A stretch of 64,000 nt of DNA from Candidatus Marithrix sp. Canyon 246 (lineage in GTDB: Bacteria > Pseudomonadota > Gammaproteobacteria > Beggiatoales > Beggiatoaceae). The notes beneath the pieces were generated by a model. That model worked only from the letters and a program-made list of their open reading frames with translations, was not told the origin of the DNA and did no database searches. The DNA is taken from the NCBI RefSeq assembly GCF_001723685.1, contig NZ_MCBX01000037.1, positions 1-64,000 of the forward strand. Reading direction: 5' to 3'. Below, piece by piece: positions 8,537-17,949 of this stretch. The position numbers and the translations under genes are program-made. The stretch's first letter is position 1; each line of letters opens with the position of its first letter.

Positions 8537-9821
8537 GCAATACCTCTAATCGTTTGATCAATAGGCGAGCCTTAGCTAATTCTAAGTCATCAGCAGACAA
8601 TTCTTTTTCTAATTCAGATAATGAAACTTTAGCTTTATTACAATCTCCATGATGAATTAGTTCTAATAATTCAGTAAGTTGCTTCTGCACAACTTCATTA
8701 CGAATTTCGGTATCCATGACTTTTAGAAGAACCTGATTGGCATCTAAACCATATAAATCTTCTATTGATGTTAAATGGCTATCATTGAGGACATAACAGT
8801 GTACATCTTTAGCATCACTGATCACCAATGGCGAGTGTGTGGTCAGCAAAAATTGACAATTTGGAAAGGTATCGCGTAAACGTTGGATGATGCCACGTTG
8901 CCATTGTGGATGCAAATGTAGATCTATCTCATCAATAAGTATGATGCCTTCACCATCTAATGGATTTTCCAAGCCGGGATTCATCATCGCCAAACGACGT
9001 GCAATATCACCCACTAATGCCATTAGTAATTTTTCACCTTGGGAAAGCTGTGCCACATCTAAGGTTTTGCCATGTTTTTCCACTGTCATTCGTAATCTAG
9101 GCTTACGTTGCACTCGCAATTTAGAAAAACCCTGCATAAAAATTGCAATCGCATTACGCACCGCAGTTAGCTGCTTATCATAAGGAAGTTGTGATAGTTT
9201 TCCCCCGCCGCGCTCATCTTGGTAATTATCCTTAAGTGATTCCAAAATCTGCTGCATACTTTCATTTTCGGTATCTTCGCGTTCGCGAAACCATTCAAAA
9301 AATCTACGAAAATCCACCCCTTGCGTAAGTGCATTATCATAGCCATCCAATTGAGCAAAGCTATGGTGTTTTTTAATCTTCAGTGGAATATCTAAAACCA
9401 CACGTTCGACTGGATAATAAACCACTAGTGGTAAACTACTATTGTTGTCCTGACTTATACAGTTGCGATACCTATCTGCTAAACGAGTGACATTTTTCAA
9501 GTCACTACTCTGTTTACTCTTAAATCCCTTACGTTGCTTTACTAATTTCCACTGAAAAAAATCAGATAAATCACCAACTTCAATGGTTATTTGGCTATAC
9601 TTAGCATCATTTTCTATATCCGCTTCTAAAATGGGACTACCACTACCTTTTTCCCGTTCAATCCTAGCAATAAGCCAAGTTAAAAGTATTGTTAATGCCC
9701 GCAATAAAGATGTTTTACCAGCCCCATTATTGCCGATAAAGACCGTAAAATCACTGGAAAATTCTATAGTTAAATTCGTAAATTGCGTAAAATTTACAAT
9801 ATTGAGTTTTTTGATTTCCAT
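8520..9821 (-). CDS. ptuA: AAA ATPase of a Septu-type defence pair (PtuA-like)
   Basis: A 433-aa OLD/RecF-like ATPase. Walker A is GNNGAGKTS (about residues 30-38), the ABC-like signature is LSQGEKLLMALVGDIARR (about 268), and Walker B is IILIDEIDLHLHPQWQR (about 299), followed by the LLTTHSPLVISD His switch. This is the PtuA layout. It lies upstream of and overlaps its HNH partner. The pair is oriented against the CHAT locus and inserted between the DUF1822 and CHAT genes; its start is 55 bases from the CHAT start, so the two share a divergent promoter region. Confidence 0.82.
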   Translation of the reverse strand: MEIKKLNIVNFTQFTNLTIEFSSDFTVFIGNNGAGKTSLLRALTILLTWLIARIEREKGSGSPILEADIENDAKYSQITIEVGDLSDFFQWKLVKQRKGFKSKQSSDLKNVTRLADRYRNCISQDNNSSLPLVVYYPVERVVLDIPLKIKKHHSFAQLDGYDNALTQGVDFRRFFEWFREREDTENESMQQILESLKDNYQDERGGGKLSQLPYDKQLTAVRNAIAIFMQGFSKLRVQRKPRLRMTVEKHGKTLDVAQLSQGEKLLMALVGDIARRLAMMNPGLENPLDGEGIILIDEIDLHLHPQWQRGIIQRLRDTFPNCQFLLTTHSPLVISDAKDVHCYVLNDSHLTSIEDLYGLDANQVLLKVMDTEIRNEVVQKQLTELLELIHHGDCNKAKVSLSELEKELSADDLELAKARLLIKRLEVLRAKNR

Positions 9822-9876
9822 TTTAAATTAAATTAGATTATTATAGCAGTATTTCTAACTGTTTGTGACAATTTAT

Positions 9877-12030
9877 ATGGCAAAATTAATCACTTTAAAT
9901 TTTTCTGGCGATTTTGAGAAAGGTTTTGAGATAACGCTGCGGGATGAAGGAACTAATCTATCACAAGATGTTTCTTCCTTGTCTTCTAACCCCATACTGC
10001 CTGAAAAGTATCAAACATGGCGAAAAAACCATATAGAAAACCTTGATACTCCGCGAGGTATGCCAATTGATGAAGATTATTTTGATCTTGAAACTTGTAA
10101 GGATTCATACTCTGACTTGCAAAACTGTTTTAAGTCTTGGCTTCAAGAAGCTGGTGGAGAGCGGTGTCGAAGTTTTATTCGAGAAAAATTATCCTCTTTG
10201 AAAGCAAGTGAGGAGCAAGCAAGAATTGTTATTCAGACTGATAATCCAAAATTAGGGCAATTGCCTTGGCATGAATGGGAAGATTATTTATTTAAAAACA
10301 TTTGTCTCGGCAGAGCAGCCATTGCTGTTGGTCCTAAAACATTTCAATCTCCAAATTCGCTTGCCAGCATTCAACCACAAAATAAGGTAAAAATTTTAAG
10401 TATTATCGGTCAAAGTGATGATCTTAATACTGACTTTGATCATAAGGTATTAAATGAAATTGTATCATCAGAACAAGCCGAGATTCAATTAAAAAAACCA
10501 GAAACTAAAAAGGAATTATTAACACATATAAATCAAGAATGGCATATTTTCTTCTTTGCTGGGCATAGTGCCAGCGATGATGAAGGAAAAGTAGGTCAAT
10601 TCTATCTGAATCAAGATAGTGTCGAAATCGAAGATTTAAAATATGCCATTTCCAATGCCCTTGAAAAGGGATTACAATTGATGATCTTTAATTCTTGTAA
10701 TGGTATTGGCTTAGCAAACCAACTAGCTGAATTGCACTTACCTCAAAGCATTGTCATGCGAGAGAATATTCCAGATGAAGTTGCTTTGAGTTTTTTAGAA
10801 GCTTTTTTCACTGCTTTTGCTAAAGAAAACAAATCACTATATTCAGCAATGCTAGAAGCCCGTTTAAGTTTAAGAGGCTTTGAACAGAAGTATCCGGGTA
10901 TTATGAGTTTACCAGTTATTTACCAAAATTCGGCTGTAGCAGCGTTGAGTTGGAATGATTTGGTGGACGACGATCCCGGATTTGTATTTATTGATGATGA
11001 TGAAATAACAAGACTCAATGAATTCCAAAAAGACATTTATGATACTTTCGATGATCTAGGAATTAGTTCATTATCTCAGTATCAAACATTGGATAAACAA
11101 GAACGTTTAGCTTTTAATAAAGAAATTATCAGTAAAATGATTGGTCTTGGTGGATCACCGGATCAACTTTTGGAACTGAATCATCTCAATACCAGATTTC
11201 CAACTAATCTTGTAAAAAAATATAGTAAAGGAAATCAAGATCCGTGGAATATCTTACACCGTAAAACAGCGGTTTATTCTGATCATTCGATTATCTGCAT
11301 TGCTCCAATTACAAATCCTGAACGTAAGTATGCACACAGTTTTCAAAATCCAACTCAAAATATTGACGAACGAACAATAAATATGCTACTTCAGCATCGT
11401 CCACTTATAGAACTTGGTAAAATGAGTATTGTGCCTGAAGTTGTGAAAATTGAAGGTAAGAATTTTAACGAAAAAGTCCTGTTTAATGTACAAGAATTAG
11501 AAACAATAAAAGTGGATTTAAATGATCCAGTTGTTAAGAGTTTTTTTATGAAAGAAGGTAAAATGTTGAAACGGGAAGGTACCCTTGTTTTTAATTCGCC
11601 CAATAGTGGAGGATTACCGCTTGATCAGATTATGGAAATAATTGAGGTAGCTAATCCGCAAGCCTATGAATATTTCCAAACGCATCTAAAGAATACAATA
11701 ACTTCGATTAATCCTGAAGATGATACTCAGGGACTTCGACATGCTCTCAGAGCTGTAGATGAGGGTATTCAAGAACTTGATAACAAGTACAAAATTGCCA
11801 AAGAAAAATATCGTAAAACCACTCTTGTGGCAGCAGGTTCAGGGGCACTTGCCATAGGACTTTATACGGCGGGGATTGATGTCATATCAGTTATCGCTGC
11901 TGCATTCGCAGGTAGTACTTTGAGTTCTCATGTTTCTTTTATTCCGGGTTCTGATCCTATTCCTGATGAGATTAGGCAATCGCCATTTTTTATTCCTTGG
12001 TTAATTTCTCACCAAAGTCAGTCAGCTTAA
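9877..12030 (+). CDS. CHAT-domain (caspase-like) protease with C-terminal membrane segment
   Basis: About 717 aa. The N-terminal ~130 residues match the conserved leader found in cyanobacterial CHAT proteins (MAKLITLNFSGDFEKGF, later QLPWHEWE). The CHAT protease follows, with the catalytic His in FFFAGHS (about residue 230) and the catalytic Cys in MIFNSCNGIG (about 275). After the peptidase comes an unrecognised ~300-aa region, then a hydrophobic stretch (about 655-690) likely to enter the membrane. CHAT proteases often act as cell-suicide or signalling proteases; the substrate here is not known. An earlier GTG at 9865 is possible, but the ATG at 9877 gives the usual family start. The TPR gene follows 12 bases later. 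Confidence 0.8.
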   Translation: MAKLITLNFSGDFEKGFEITLRDEGTNLSQDVSSLSSNPILPEKYQTWRKNHIENLDTPRGMPIDEDYFDLETCKDSYSDLQNCFKSWLQEAGGERCRSFIREKLSSLKASEEQARIVIQTDNPKLGQLPWHEWEDYLFKNICLGRAAIAVGPKTFQSPNSLASIQPQNKVKILSIIGQSDDLNTDFDHKVLNEIVSSEQAEIQLKKPETKKELLTHINQEWHIFFFAGHSASDDEGKVGQFYLNQDSVEIEDLKYAISNALEKGLQLMIFNSCNGIGLANQLAELHLPQSIVMRENIPDEVALSFLEAFFTAFAKENKSLYSAMLEARLSLRGFEQKYPGIMSLPVIYQNSAVAALSWNDLVDDDPGFVFIDDDEITRLNEFQKDIYDTFDDLGISSLSQYQTLDKQERLAFNKEIISKMIGLGGSPDQLLELNHLNTRFPTNLVKKYSKGNQDPWNILHRKTAVYSDHSIICIAPITNPERKYAHSFQNPTQNIDERTINMLLQHRPLIELGKMSIVPEVVKIEGKNFNEKVLFNVQELETIKVDLNDPVVKSFFMKEGKMLKREGTLVFNSPNSGGLPLDQIMEIIEVANPQAYEYFQTHLKNTITSINPEDDTQGLRHALRAVDEGIQELDNKYKIAKEKYRKTTLVAAGSGALAIGLYTAGIDVISVIAAAFAGSTLSSHVSFIPGSDPIPDEIRQSPFFIPWLISHQSQSA

Positions 12031-12042
12031 TAGGGTATTTAT

Positions 12043-13416
12043 ATGTCAATCCAGATATTAGACTACCAGTTTATAGAACGTTGTAACCAAATTAACAATA
12101 CTGAAGAATATCAAACATTCCTAGCGGATGTAAGAAAAGTAGCTAAAGGATATAATCCAGTCTCTATTATTCAAGAATTTCTAAGCGAATCGTCAAACAC
12201 TTGCCTTGAGCAAGCCAAAGCGTTGCTATACCTTGCGGTTCAAGACACAGATGTAGCTGTTAGTCAAACAAGCTTAAACAGCATCTTATTATCAGATAAT
12301 AACTTTGGAGGATGTCTTACAGCAGCTTGTTTGTATTTAGTAACTCAAAGAGCAGATGATGATGCCTATTTGCGGGAACTACTTCTCGCTCAAGATTCAT
12401 TCACTTCGCCAAAGGCATCAAGAGATGCGCGTTATTATCTAATAAAATTTATGGGTATTTCAGATAATACTAGCTTTGTTGATTTGCTCGGCGAAATTTT
12501 AACAAAACATTACCATTTTTGTGACCAATCTTTCACAGCAACTGCACTAAAAACACTTGGCGCAAGCCCTGATGAAGAGGAAATACCATACACTAGATCA
12601 ATTCGTATTGGTCGTAATATCGACTCAGGCATTATTATTCACACTGATGAGAAATACACAGGATCCAGTGAATGTCCTAAGTGCAGTTTTTTCCCTTGTA
12701 AAATAAATCACTACTACGCAGGAGGAATACAAGCCTGCAAATTATGGAATCAAATAGATCCTGAAACAGCCGGAGAAATCAGAGATAAAAGAGATTGGGG
12801 CCAACATTTAGTCTCAGAAAAGGTAGATGTTAACCAACAGCAGAAAAAAACATGGAAACAAGCTCGTAAATTTATGGCAAAAAAGTTATATAATCAAGCG
12901 ATTCCATACCTTTGTTCATCCATGCTATTACAAGAACAATGGACAGCAGAGTCAAACTCCAGCATTCTTCCTCTAGCTTGGATATACCTTTCCCACTGTT
13001 TTTCTAAAAATAATGAGAAAGGATTAGCTTTTATTGCTATGAGAGAAGCCTTGCAATACCAAAAACTTATACCGAAATCCAATGTTGCCGAGCAACGAAT
13101 ATTACAAGCTTTTGATGATAATCCAGTAAATATTCTTGGTCAAATAAAGAACCAAAAGAACCAAAAAAACAACCAAGCCATTAATTACAAGGACCGTAAG
13201 CAATGGGTAAAGGCTTTTGATTGTTATGTATATGAGAATATCTGTAACGATGGTAAAAATCGTGGTGGTGATTGGTTTAACATGGGTGAGTGCTGTCATA
13301 AACTGGGTGAATTGCACCTTGCCAAATTATTTATGTCTCAGGCTGTTGTTACCACTCCTGATCGTCACTTAAGTAGTATATTTTCAAAGGGAGAAGATGA
13401 TGTTCAGCAACTTTAG
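12043..13416 (+). CDS. TPR/repeat protein of the CHAT locus, N-terminal part before an in-frame amber stop
   Basis: 457 codons from an ATG with an AGGG ribosome site, ending at TAG 13414-13416. The N-terminus is helical and repeat-like (ALLYLAVQDTDVAVSQTSLNS). A Cys cluster CPKCSFFPC...C lies near residues 210-230 and may bind zinc. TPR-like helices follow (QAIPYLCSSMLLQ, GGDWFNMGECCHKLGELHLA). The frame stays open past the TAG for another 412 codons with further TPR-like helices, so this is most likely one 870-codon gene split by a nonsense codon. It is tightly linked to the CHAT gene and probably works with it. Confidence 0.65.
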   Translation: MSIQILDYQFIERCNQINNTEEYQTFLADVRKVAKGYNPVSIIQEFLSESSNTCLEQAKALLYLAVQDTDVAVSQTSLNSILLSDNNFGGCLTAACLYLVTQRADDDAYLRELLLAQDSFTSPKASRDARYYLIKFMGISDNTSFVDLLGEILTKHYHFCDQSFTATALKTLGASPDEEEIPYTRSIRIGRNIDSGIIIHTDEKYTGSSECPKCSFFPCKINHYYAGGIQACKLWNQIDPETAGEIRDKRDWGQHLVSEKVDVNQQQKKTWKQARKFMAKKLYNQAIPYLCSSMLLQEQWTAESNSSILPLAWIYLSHCFSKNNEKGLAFIAMREALQYQKLIPKSNVAEQRILQAFDDNPVNILGQIKNQKNQKNNQAINYKDRKQWVKAFDCYVYENICNDGKNRGGDWFNMGECCHKLGELHLAKLFMSQAVVTTPDRHLSSIFSKGEDDVQQL

Positions 13417-14652
13417 TTAGAAAATAAGGAGACTGGCTTATCCCTTGAACGTAGGAAACAGGAAAGAATTCCCGTTCCAGCAAAAATTGAAGATGGATTT
13501 TGTTTAAATACATACAAGTTTGAGGAAATTAGCGAAGCTGCTAAACAAGCTACACAGGATTGTAATGACATTCGTGATTACTTTAGATTATCAGAAGTAG
13601 CTTATGAACGTGGAAACTTGGAATTAGCTATATCAATATTGCAAGTTAATGTAAATTCAATAATTTTTAATAAAATTAAAGCTGGTCCTCTATACATGAT
13701 CGCTCTTTTACAGATTAACTTACAAGAATATGATAAGGCAAAGAAATACTTAGAGTGGGCGAGAGAATTGGATCCAGAATATGAAGATATTCGTAAGCTT
13801 TATACAGATCTTGCTAAATTGACACCTTTCCGTAAATTCCTTTTTAAAAATGGCTATACTCCTAATTATTTCACGAAAACCCTGAAAAATTTACTTAAAC
13901 GTCTTAAATCATCGTTAATGCAACTGCGTAAAAGACCAAAAAAAATAAGAACAGGGCAAGGAAAATTACTGAAGACATTTACTGTCTATAAAAAACCATC
14001 ATCTATAAATTACAATGACTACAGTTTCTACTCATTATTTTTAGAAAAAGACTATGTTGTAGAAGATGATGATATTGTAGAAGTAGTAGAAGTAGGATTC
14101 TCTTGGTCAGCTTTTTTCTTTACTTGGATTTGGGCTTTTATCAATAATATGTATGGTTTAGGTACTGTAGGAATGCTTATATTCATGCTTGCTGTAAGTA
14201 ATATAAGTATTGTTAATATTGCATTACTTATTATTTTATCTGTTATTTTTGGAATAAAAGGAAATAAATGGAAAGGAAAGCATTTAAGAAAAAGATATTT
14301 TGTAAAAGTTAAAGAAGTTATGACAGTAAGCAAGGAAGATACAATTATTGCTTGTTTTAAACCTGAATTACGAGACAAACAAGAGGCAACTTTTAGTTCT
14401 ATGACATCAGGAATACGAAAAAATTGTAATCATTGTTACTATGAAGATAGTAACCGCACGCTTCATGCTACAAATGATAATTATCCGGGACCAAGCTATG
14501 ATTTTGATTTTGAGATAGCAAGGGCGGTATGGTGTAATTATCACAAACGCTATATTGGAGAGGAAGATCGTCACGCCTTAAAAAGGCTGGCGGACGGTAG
14601 TGTTAAGGAGAATGAATGGTGTAAGGTATTTGTTATAAATGTTGGTAAATAA
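13417..14652 (+). CDS. Continuation of the TPR protein: TPR plus DUF2628-like membrane domain
   Basis: Same frame as the preceding ORF, directly after the TAG; the first ATG-type start for independent translation is at 13618. It holds more TPR-like helices (RLSEVAYERGNLELAISIL, DKAKKYLEWARELDPEYED). A basic stretch follows, then a DUF2628-like domain with two hydrophobic helices (GFSWSAFFFTWIWAFINNMYG and a second one after it). The C-terminal tail has CNHCYYED and ARAVWCNYH, perhaps a small zinc site. The membrane helices make it a candidate membrane partner or target of the CHAT protease. Whether it is made alone, by readthrough, or not at all cannot be told. Confidence 0.55.
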   Translation, partial: LENKETGLSLERRKQERIPVPAKIEDGFCLNTYKFEEISEAAKQATQDCNDIRDYFRLSEVAYERGNLELAISILQVNVNSIIFNKIKAGPLYMIALLQINLQEYDKAKKYLEWARELDPEYEDIRKLYTDLAKLTPFRKFLFKNGYTPNYFTKTLKNLLKRLKSSLMQLRKRPKKIRTGQGKLLKTFTVYKKPSSINYNDYSFYSLFLEKDYVVEDDDIVEVVEVGFSWSAFFFTWIWAFINNMYGLGTVGMLIFMLAVSNISIVNIALLIILSVIFGIKGNKWKGKHLRKRYFVKVKEVMTVSKEDTIIACFKPELRDKQEATFSSMTSGIRKNCNHCYYEDSNRTLHATNDNYPGPSYDFDFEIARAVWCNYHKRYIGEEDRHALKRLADGSVKENEWCKVFVINVGK

Positions 14653-14968
14653 CTAAGCTATATACTCATTATATTTAAGGAAAGAATTAATTATCAGGCG
14701 AACATATGATAATTTCACGGCTGTTTATGATAAAATAATAATCATCTGTTGCTTGTCTATTTTATGATGTGGAGAAAATTATAAAAAAAATCACCAAATA
14801 TCTTGACAGACAATAATTATTTGTAGTATTTTAGTCTTAAGGTGATAGATGTTTTATCACCCCAGTTAGCTCTGCCCCTGAAACATAAGTGCGACTCGTT
14901 GGTAGAAAATCAAGGCATCAACAATTGTGATGAATGTAAACAAAAAAAATATTTGTAGGAGATAATAA
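14653..14968 (+). other. Intergenic stretch with a remnant of the 17950 gene and a hairpin
   Basis: About 315 bases without a gene. Positions 14726-14748 and 14750-14772 match 17899-17920 and 18051-18073 respectively, that is, the promoter area and an internal part of the 547-aa gene joined by a deletion. A 7-bp hairpin (ggtgata / tatcacc) lies at 14841-14861. A TTGACA at about 14802 could be part of a promoter for the zinc-ribbon gene, but its -10 spacing is poor. Confidence 0.5.
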
Positions 14969-15380
14969 ATGGGTATTAGTTTTGAATATGAAAAAATACA
15001 AACTAAAGAGTTGCATGGAAATAATGCTATAGAGGCAAATTCTGATTTTTCAACAGAAAAAGAGTTGAAAAAGACTATTACTTTTTAAAAATTATCAATG
15101 TCCAAATTGTGGTGGTCATAAAATGGATGGGAATAGACTCATTGTTGAAATAGGAAAAATAAAATTTTTTCGAGAAGTGAGAGAAAAAGGTTTTTTTGGT
15201 AGTAAATATGTATCAAAACATGATAAAGATGTTTGGCGTGTTTATAACATATATTTAAAACGAAGTGGTTTTTTAACCTCAGCAGGCTTTATTAAATGTA
15301 AATCATGTAAATGGGAAGAGAAAGGTGCAAAAGGTATTAAATGGGTATCTATTGATGATGTTAGAAATGGACGATTTTAA
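14969..15380 (+). pseudogene. Small zinc-ribbon protein, frameshifted
   Basis: An ATG at 14969 with a strong AGGAGA ribosome site starts a frame that stops at 15086-15088. One frame over, coding sense resumes as NYQCPNCGG and runs to 15380. The shift lies in the run T5A5 (15082-15091). The joined product is about 136 aa with a zinc ribbon, CPNCGG (near the middle) and CKSCKW (near the C-terminus). The function is unknown. Either the run is a real mutation, a sequencing error or a slippage site; a shorter product could start at the ATG at 15123, but it would lack the first Cys pair. Confidence 0.55.
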
Positions 15381-15422
15381 AACTAAATTGATCAAATAAC
15401 ACAATTTGCGAGATAACATTTC

Positions 15423-15457
15423 AGCCGACCACAAATCTAAAGCTATGATGGTTGGCT
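15423..15457. terminator. Hairpin between convergent genes
   Basis: A 9-bp stem (agccgacca / tggttggct, one G-U pair) lies between the stops of the zinc-ribbon gene and the small secreted protein gene, which face each other. A shared terminator is likely, although no long U-run follows. Confidence 0.35.
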
Positions 15458-15476
15458 AAATTTGTTTATATAAAAT

Positions 15477-15830
15477 TTACTCTTGAGATTTAAGGAAAAG
15501 GTAGAATAATCCTAGTCCTGCTGCTACTCCCGCAGCTTCGCCAACAGACGTATGTTCTGAATCCATCTTATCTACATATTCCTGAGCAGATGACTGTGAA
15601 TACCATAAACTGCTATTGCTTACCAATTTATTGCAATCGCAAGAATACCAGTGTACCACGCTATTATTATACCCGGGATCCGTTACATATCCTTCTAATA
15701 TTTGTAGATTGCTATTATTGTTTCCAGATACACCGTAAACTGTATCCCATTTATTTACAGCAAAAGTATTTGAACTCCAAAAAAATGATGTAGCTATCAA
15801 ACTTGCTGATAGTGAGGTTGCGATTTTCAT
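15477..15830 (-). CDS. Small secreted protein of unknown function
   Basis: 117 aa with a clear signal peptide (hydrophobic core in the first 20 residues, cut probably after NTFA). The mature part is Asn/Ser/Tyr-rich with a CDC pair (about residue 65), and the last 20 residues (GEAAGVAAGLGLFYLFL) form a glycine-rich hydrophobic helix. I do not recognise it. It lies downstream of the CUB/CHAP gene on the same strand with a hairpin between them, so it may be a partner or immunity-like protein, but that is only suggested by position. Confidence 0.6.
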   Translation of the reverse strand: MKIATSLSASLIATSFFWSSNTFAVNKWDTVYGVSGNNNSNLQILEGYVTDPGYNNSVVHWYSCDCNKLVSNSSLWYSQSSAQEYVDKMDSEHTSVGEAAGVAAGLGLFYLFLKSQE

Positions 15831-15865
15831 ATTTAATTACCTTATGCCCCCTTGATATAATGATA

Positions 15866-15902
15866 TGAGATTAGAAAAGAGGGACCTCCTTTTCTAATCT
15901 CA
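15866..15902 (-). terminator. Hairpin downstream of the CUB/CHAP gene
   Basis: A near-perfect inverted repeat of about 16 bases with a 3-5 base loop starts 23 bases beyond the stop of the CHAP gene. The stem is strong; what follows on the transcribed strand is AT-rich but not a pure U-run. It could end the CHAP transcript or protect its 3' end before the next small gene. Confidence 0.5.
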
Positions 15903-15924
15903 GATAAAACTTGAGAAACTATAC

Positions 15925-17778
15925 TTAATTAGAAATTAATACTGGATGTAACCAACCAACTACATTATTATAATTATGAGTGATTATAGCAGCAGCCGAT
16001 CCACGACTAGAATTTGCATTAATCCAGTTCTGATCCAAGCTTCTAAAATCATTAACATTACCATCAATAAAAATTGCTACATGTCCTATACCATCATTTG
16101 ACCTCCAGAAGATGATATCTCCTTTTTGTGGTACTCCATTAGGAGTATTTTGAACTTGCTCCAACCGGACACGTCGTGTTCCTGAAGATATAGTAACGTT
16201 TGCAAGACGACTCCATAGCTGATAAGCATGACCTGTTATACCATGTGTTAAACGTGGAACACCTAAAACATCCTGAATATATGAGTGCATCAAATCCACA
16301 CATTGGCAACCAAAACTACCGTCCATATCAGTACATGTACCAGTCTTATTTTGAACAAAACTATCAACTGATGCGGAGCTTGGAAAGCTAGTATTAACAG
16401 TTGAACTGCTTATTGTGACTGTAGCACCACTTTTTGTAATCGAACCATCCGAGCTAAAATTCACGCGAATAGATGAACCACTGACTGTAAAACTAACATT
16501 GAGGGGACCACTTACCCTTCTTACTTGTTGTCCATTACTATCATAAATGCTTATCCAATCATAATTACGTTCTGTTTCACCGGTAATTTGCACCTGCAAA
16601 CTACTGGCTCCAGAAATTGAGAGTGTGCGATTTATGTTTTGGTTGTTTTCATAACGACCAGTGCTAAAGCTTGCTTGATTACTAGTAGTTCGTGCTACAG
16701 TAAATTGTCTAGTAGTTGACCAATTACTAGCAGTACTATTATTACCTGTACGAACTCTCCAATAATAACTAGTACCTTGGGCTAAATTGAAGCCACTATA
16801 GGAAGTGCTAGATATTTTTGCTGTAAAACAAGTATTATTACATATACTATTAGCACCTTGATCACTGAAACCACTAAAATCACTTGTCGTACTTACTACA
16901 ATACGATAAGTGTTAGCATTATTTACTCGATTCCAATTGAAAGTTTGACCGATGTCTGAGACATTGTTTGTGTTATTTGCAGGACGGACCAAGTTAGGAG
17001 GAGACAAACGATCTATTATCAATTCTCTTATAGAGACTGTAGCACCGTTTCTTATAACTGAGCCATCTGAGCTAAAATTAACGCGAATAGATGAACCATT
17101 TACCGTAAAACTAACATTGAGGGGACCACTTGTTCTTCTTACTTCTTGTCCATTACTATCGTAAATGGTTATCCAGTCATAATTCCGTTCTGTTTCACCG
17201 GTAATTTCCACCTCCAAACCACTGACTCCAGAGATTGAAAGTGTGCGATTTATGTTTTGGTTGTTTTCATAACGACCAGTACTGAAGCTTGTTGCACTTC
17301 TGGTAGAAGAACGCAATGAGCGTTCTTCTACTTGTTTTGTTTGTTGTTTTATATTAGTAATAATAAACTGTGGTAATTCCGATGAATTTTCGGAAAGCAC
17401 TTGCTTCATACCAACTGCATAATCTCCATCTTCACTGAGTTTGGGAACTTCTATACAAGGAATAGAAATTGTACCGTTTTCTTGAGTATAAGTTGCTCTA
17501 CAATTTGCTGCATTCATACCATCCCAAGATACTTCCAATATATTTTGAGGTATAAATTGGAGAGGATCAGTGTTAGGCACTAGCTGCATATCTACAGCAT
17601 AAGATTGTAATAATAAATCACCGTCTTTAGTAACTATATCTATGCATGGTACATGCAAGATTTCTTTTTCTGGCAAATAAATGGTTTGACAATTATTACT
17701 GTCATCACTAGATGCCATACTAGTTATTGGATTTATTGCTAGTAAACCTAGCAATAATATCTGAGTCCACAATTTCAT
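15925..17778 (-). CDS. Secreted protein with two CUB-like domains, a fibronectin-like domain and a C-terminal CHAP peptidase
   Basis: 617 aa with a signal peptide (first ~22 residues). After an unassigned ~140 residues come two near-identical CUB-like beta domains (about 165-250 and 370-455), both with FSTGRYENNQNINRTLSISG and YDWI(T/S)IYDSNGQ. Between them is a fibronectin-type linker (PANNTNNVSDIGQTFNW). The last 140 residues are a CHAP domain: catalytic Cys in CQCVDLMHSY and His in GIGHVAIF. CHAP enzymes cut peptidoglycan peptides or amide bonds. The exported, modular build suggests a cell-wall-cutting enzyme that binds a surface, for use on its own wall or a competitor's. Confidence 0.75.
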   Translation of the reverse strand: MKLWTQILLLGLLAINPITSMASSDDSNNCQTIYLPEKEILHVPCIDIVTKDGDLLLQSYAVDMQLVPNTDPLQFIPQNILEVSWDGMNAANCRATYTQENGTISIPCIEVPKLSEDGDYAVGMKQVLSENSSELPQFIITNIKQQTKQVEERSLRSSTRSATSFSTGRYENNQNINRTLSISGVSGLEVEITGETERNYDWITIYDSNGQEVRRTSGPLNVSFTVNGSSIRVNFSSDGSVIRNGATVSIRELIIDRLSPPNLVRPANNTNNVSDIGQTFNWNRVNNANTYRIVVSTTSDFSGFSDQGANSICNNTCFTAKISSTSYSGFNLAQGTSYYWRVRTGNNSTASNWSTTRQFTVARTTSNQASFSTGRYENNQNINRTLSISGASSLQVQITGETERNYDWISIYDSNGQQVRRVSGPLNVSFTVSGSSIRVNFSSDGSITKSGATVTISSSTVNTSFPSSASVDSFVQNKTGTCTDMDGSFGCQCVDLMHSYIQDVLGVPRLTHGITGHAYQLWSRLANVTISSGTRRVRLEQVQNTPNGVPQKGDIIFWRSNDGIGHVAIFIDGNVNDFRSLDQNWINANSSRGSAAAIITHNYNNVVGWLHPVLISN

Positions 17779-17840
17779 AATTTTTATATCCTATAATAGG
17801 TGGTTCAAATTGTGGATTATCAATGTTTCAATGATTTGTG

Positions 17841-17936
17841 TCATCTGATTTATGTTCGCCAAATGCTTTGGATAATATTTTTATTTTTATGATAGTCTAT
17901 GATAAAATAATCATCATCTGATTTATGTTCGCCAAA
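17841..17936 (+). repeat. Two direct copies of a 23-bp sequence before the 547-aa gene
   Basis: The 23 bases from tcatctgattt to gccaaa occur at 17841-17863 and 17914-17936. The second copy ends 13 bases before the start codon at 17950. Part of the motif also occurs, inverted, near 14696. The copies may be binding sites or the result of a short duplication. Confidence 0.6.
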
Positions 17937-17949
17937 CCTATCAATTATC

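Noticed and set aside
7901-9821. Retron Ec78-type system
   Set aside because: The effector pair fits, but there is no reverse transcriptase gene and no msr/msd-like structured RNA on either side.
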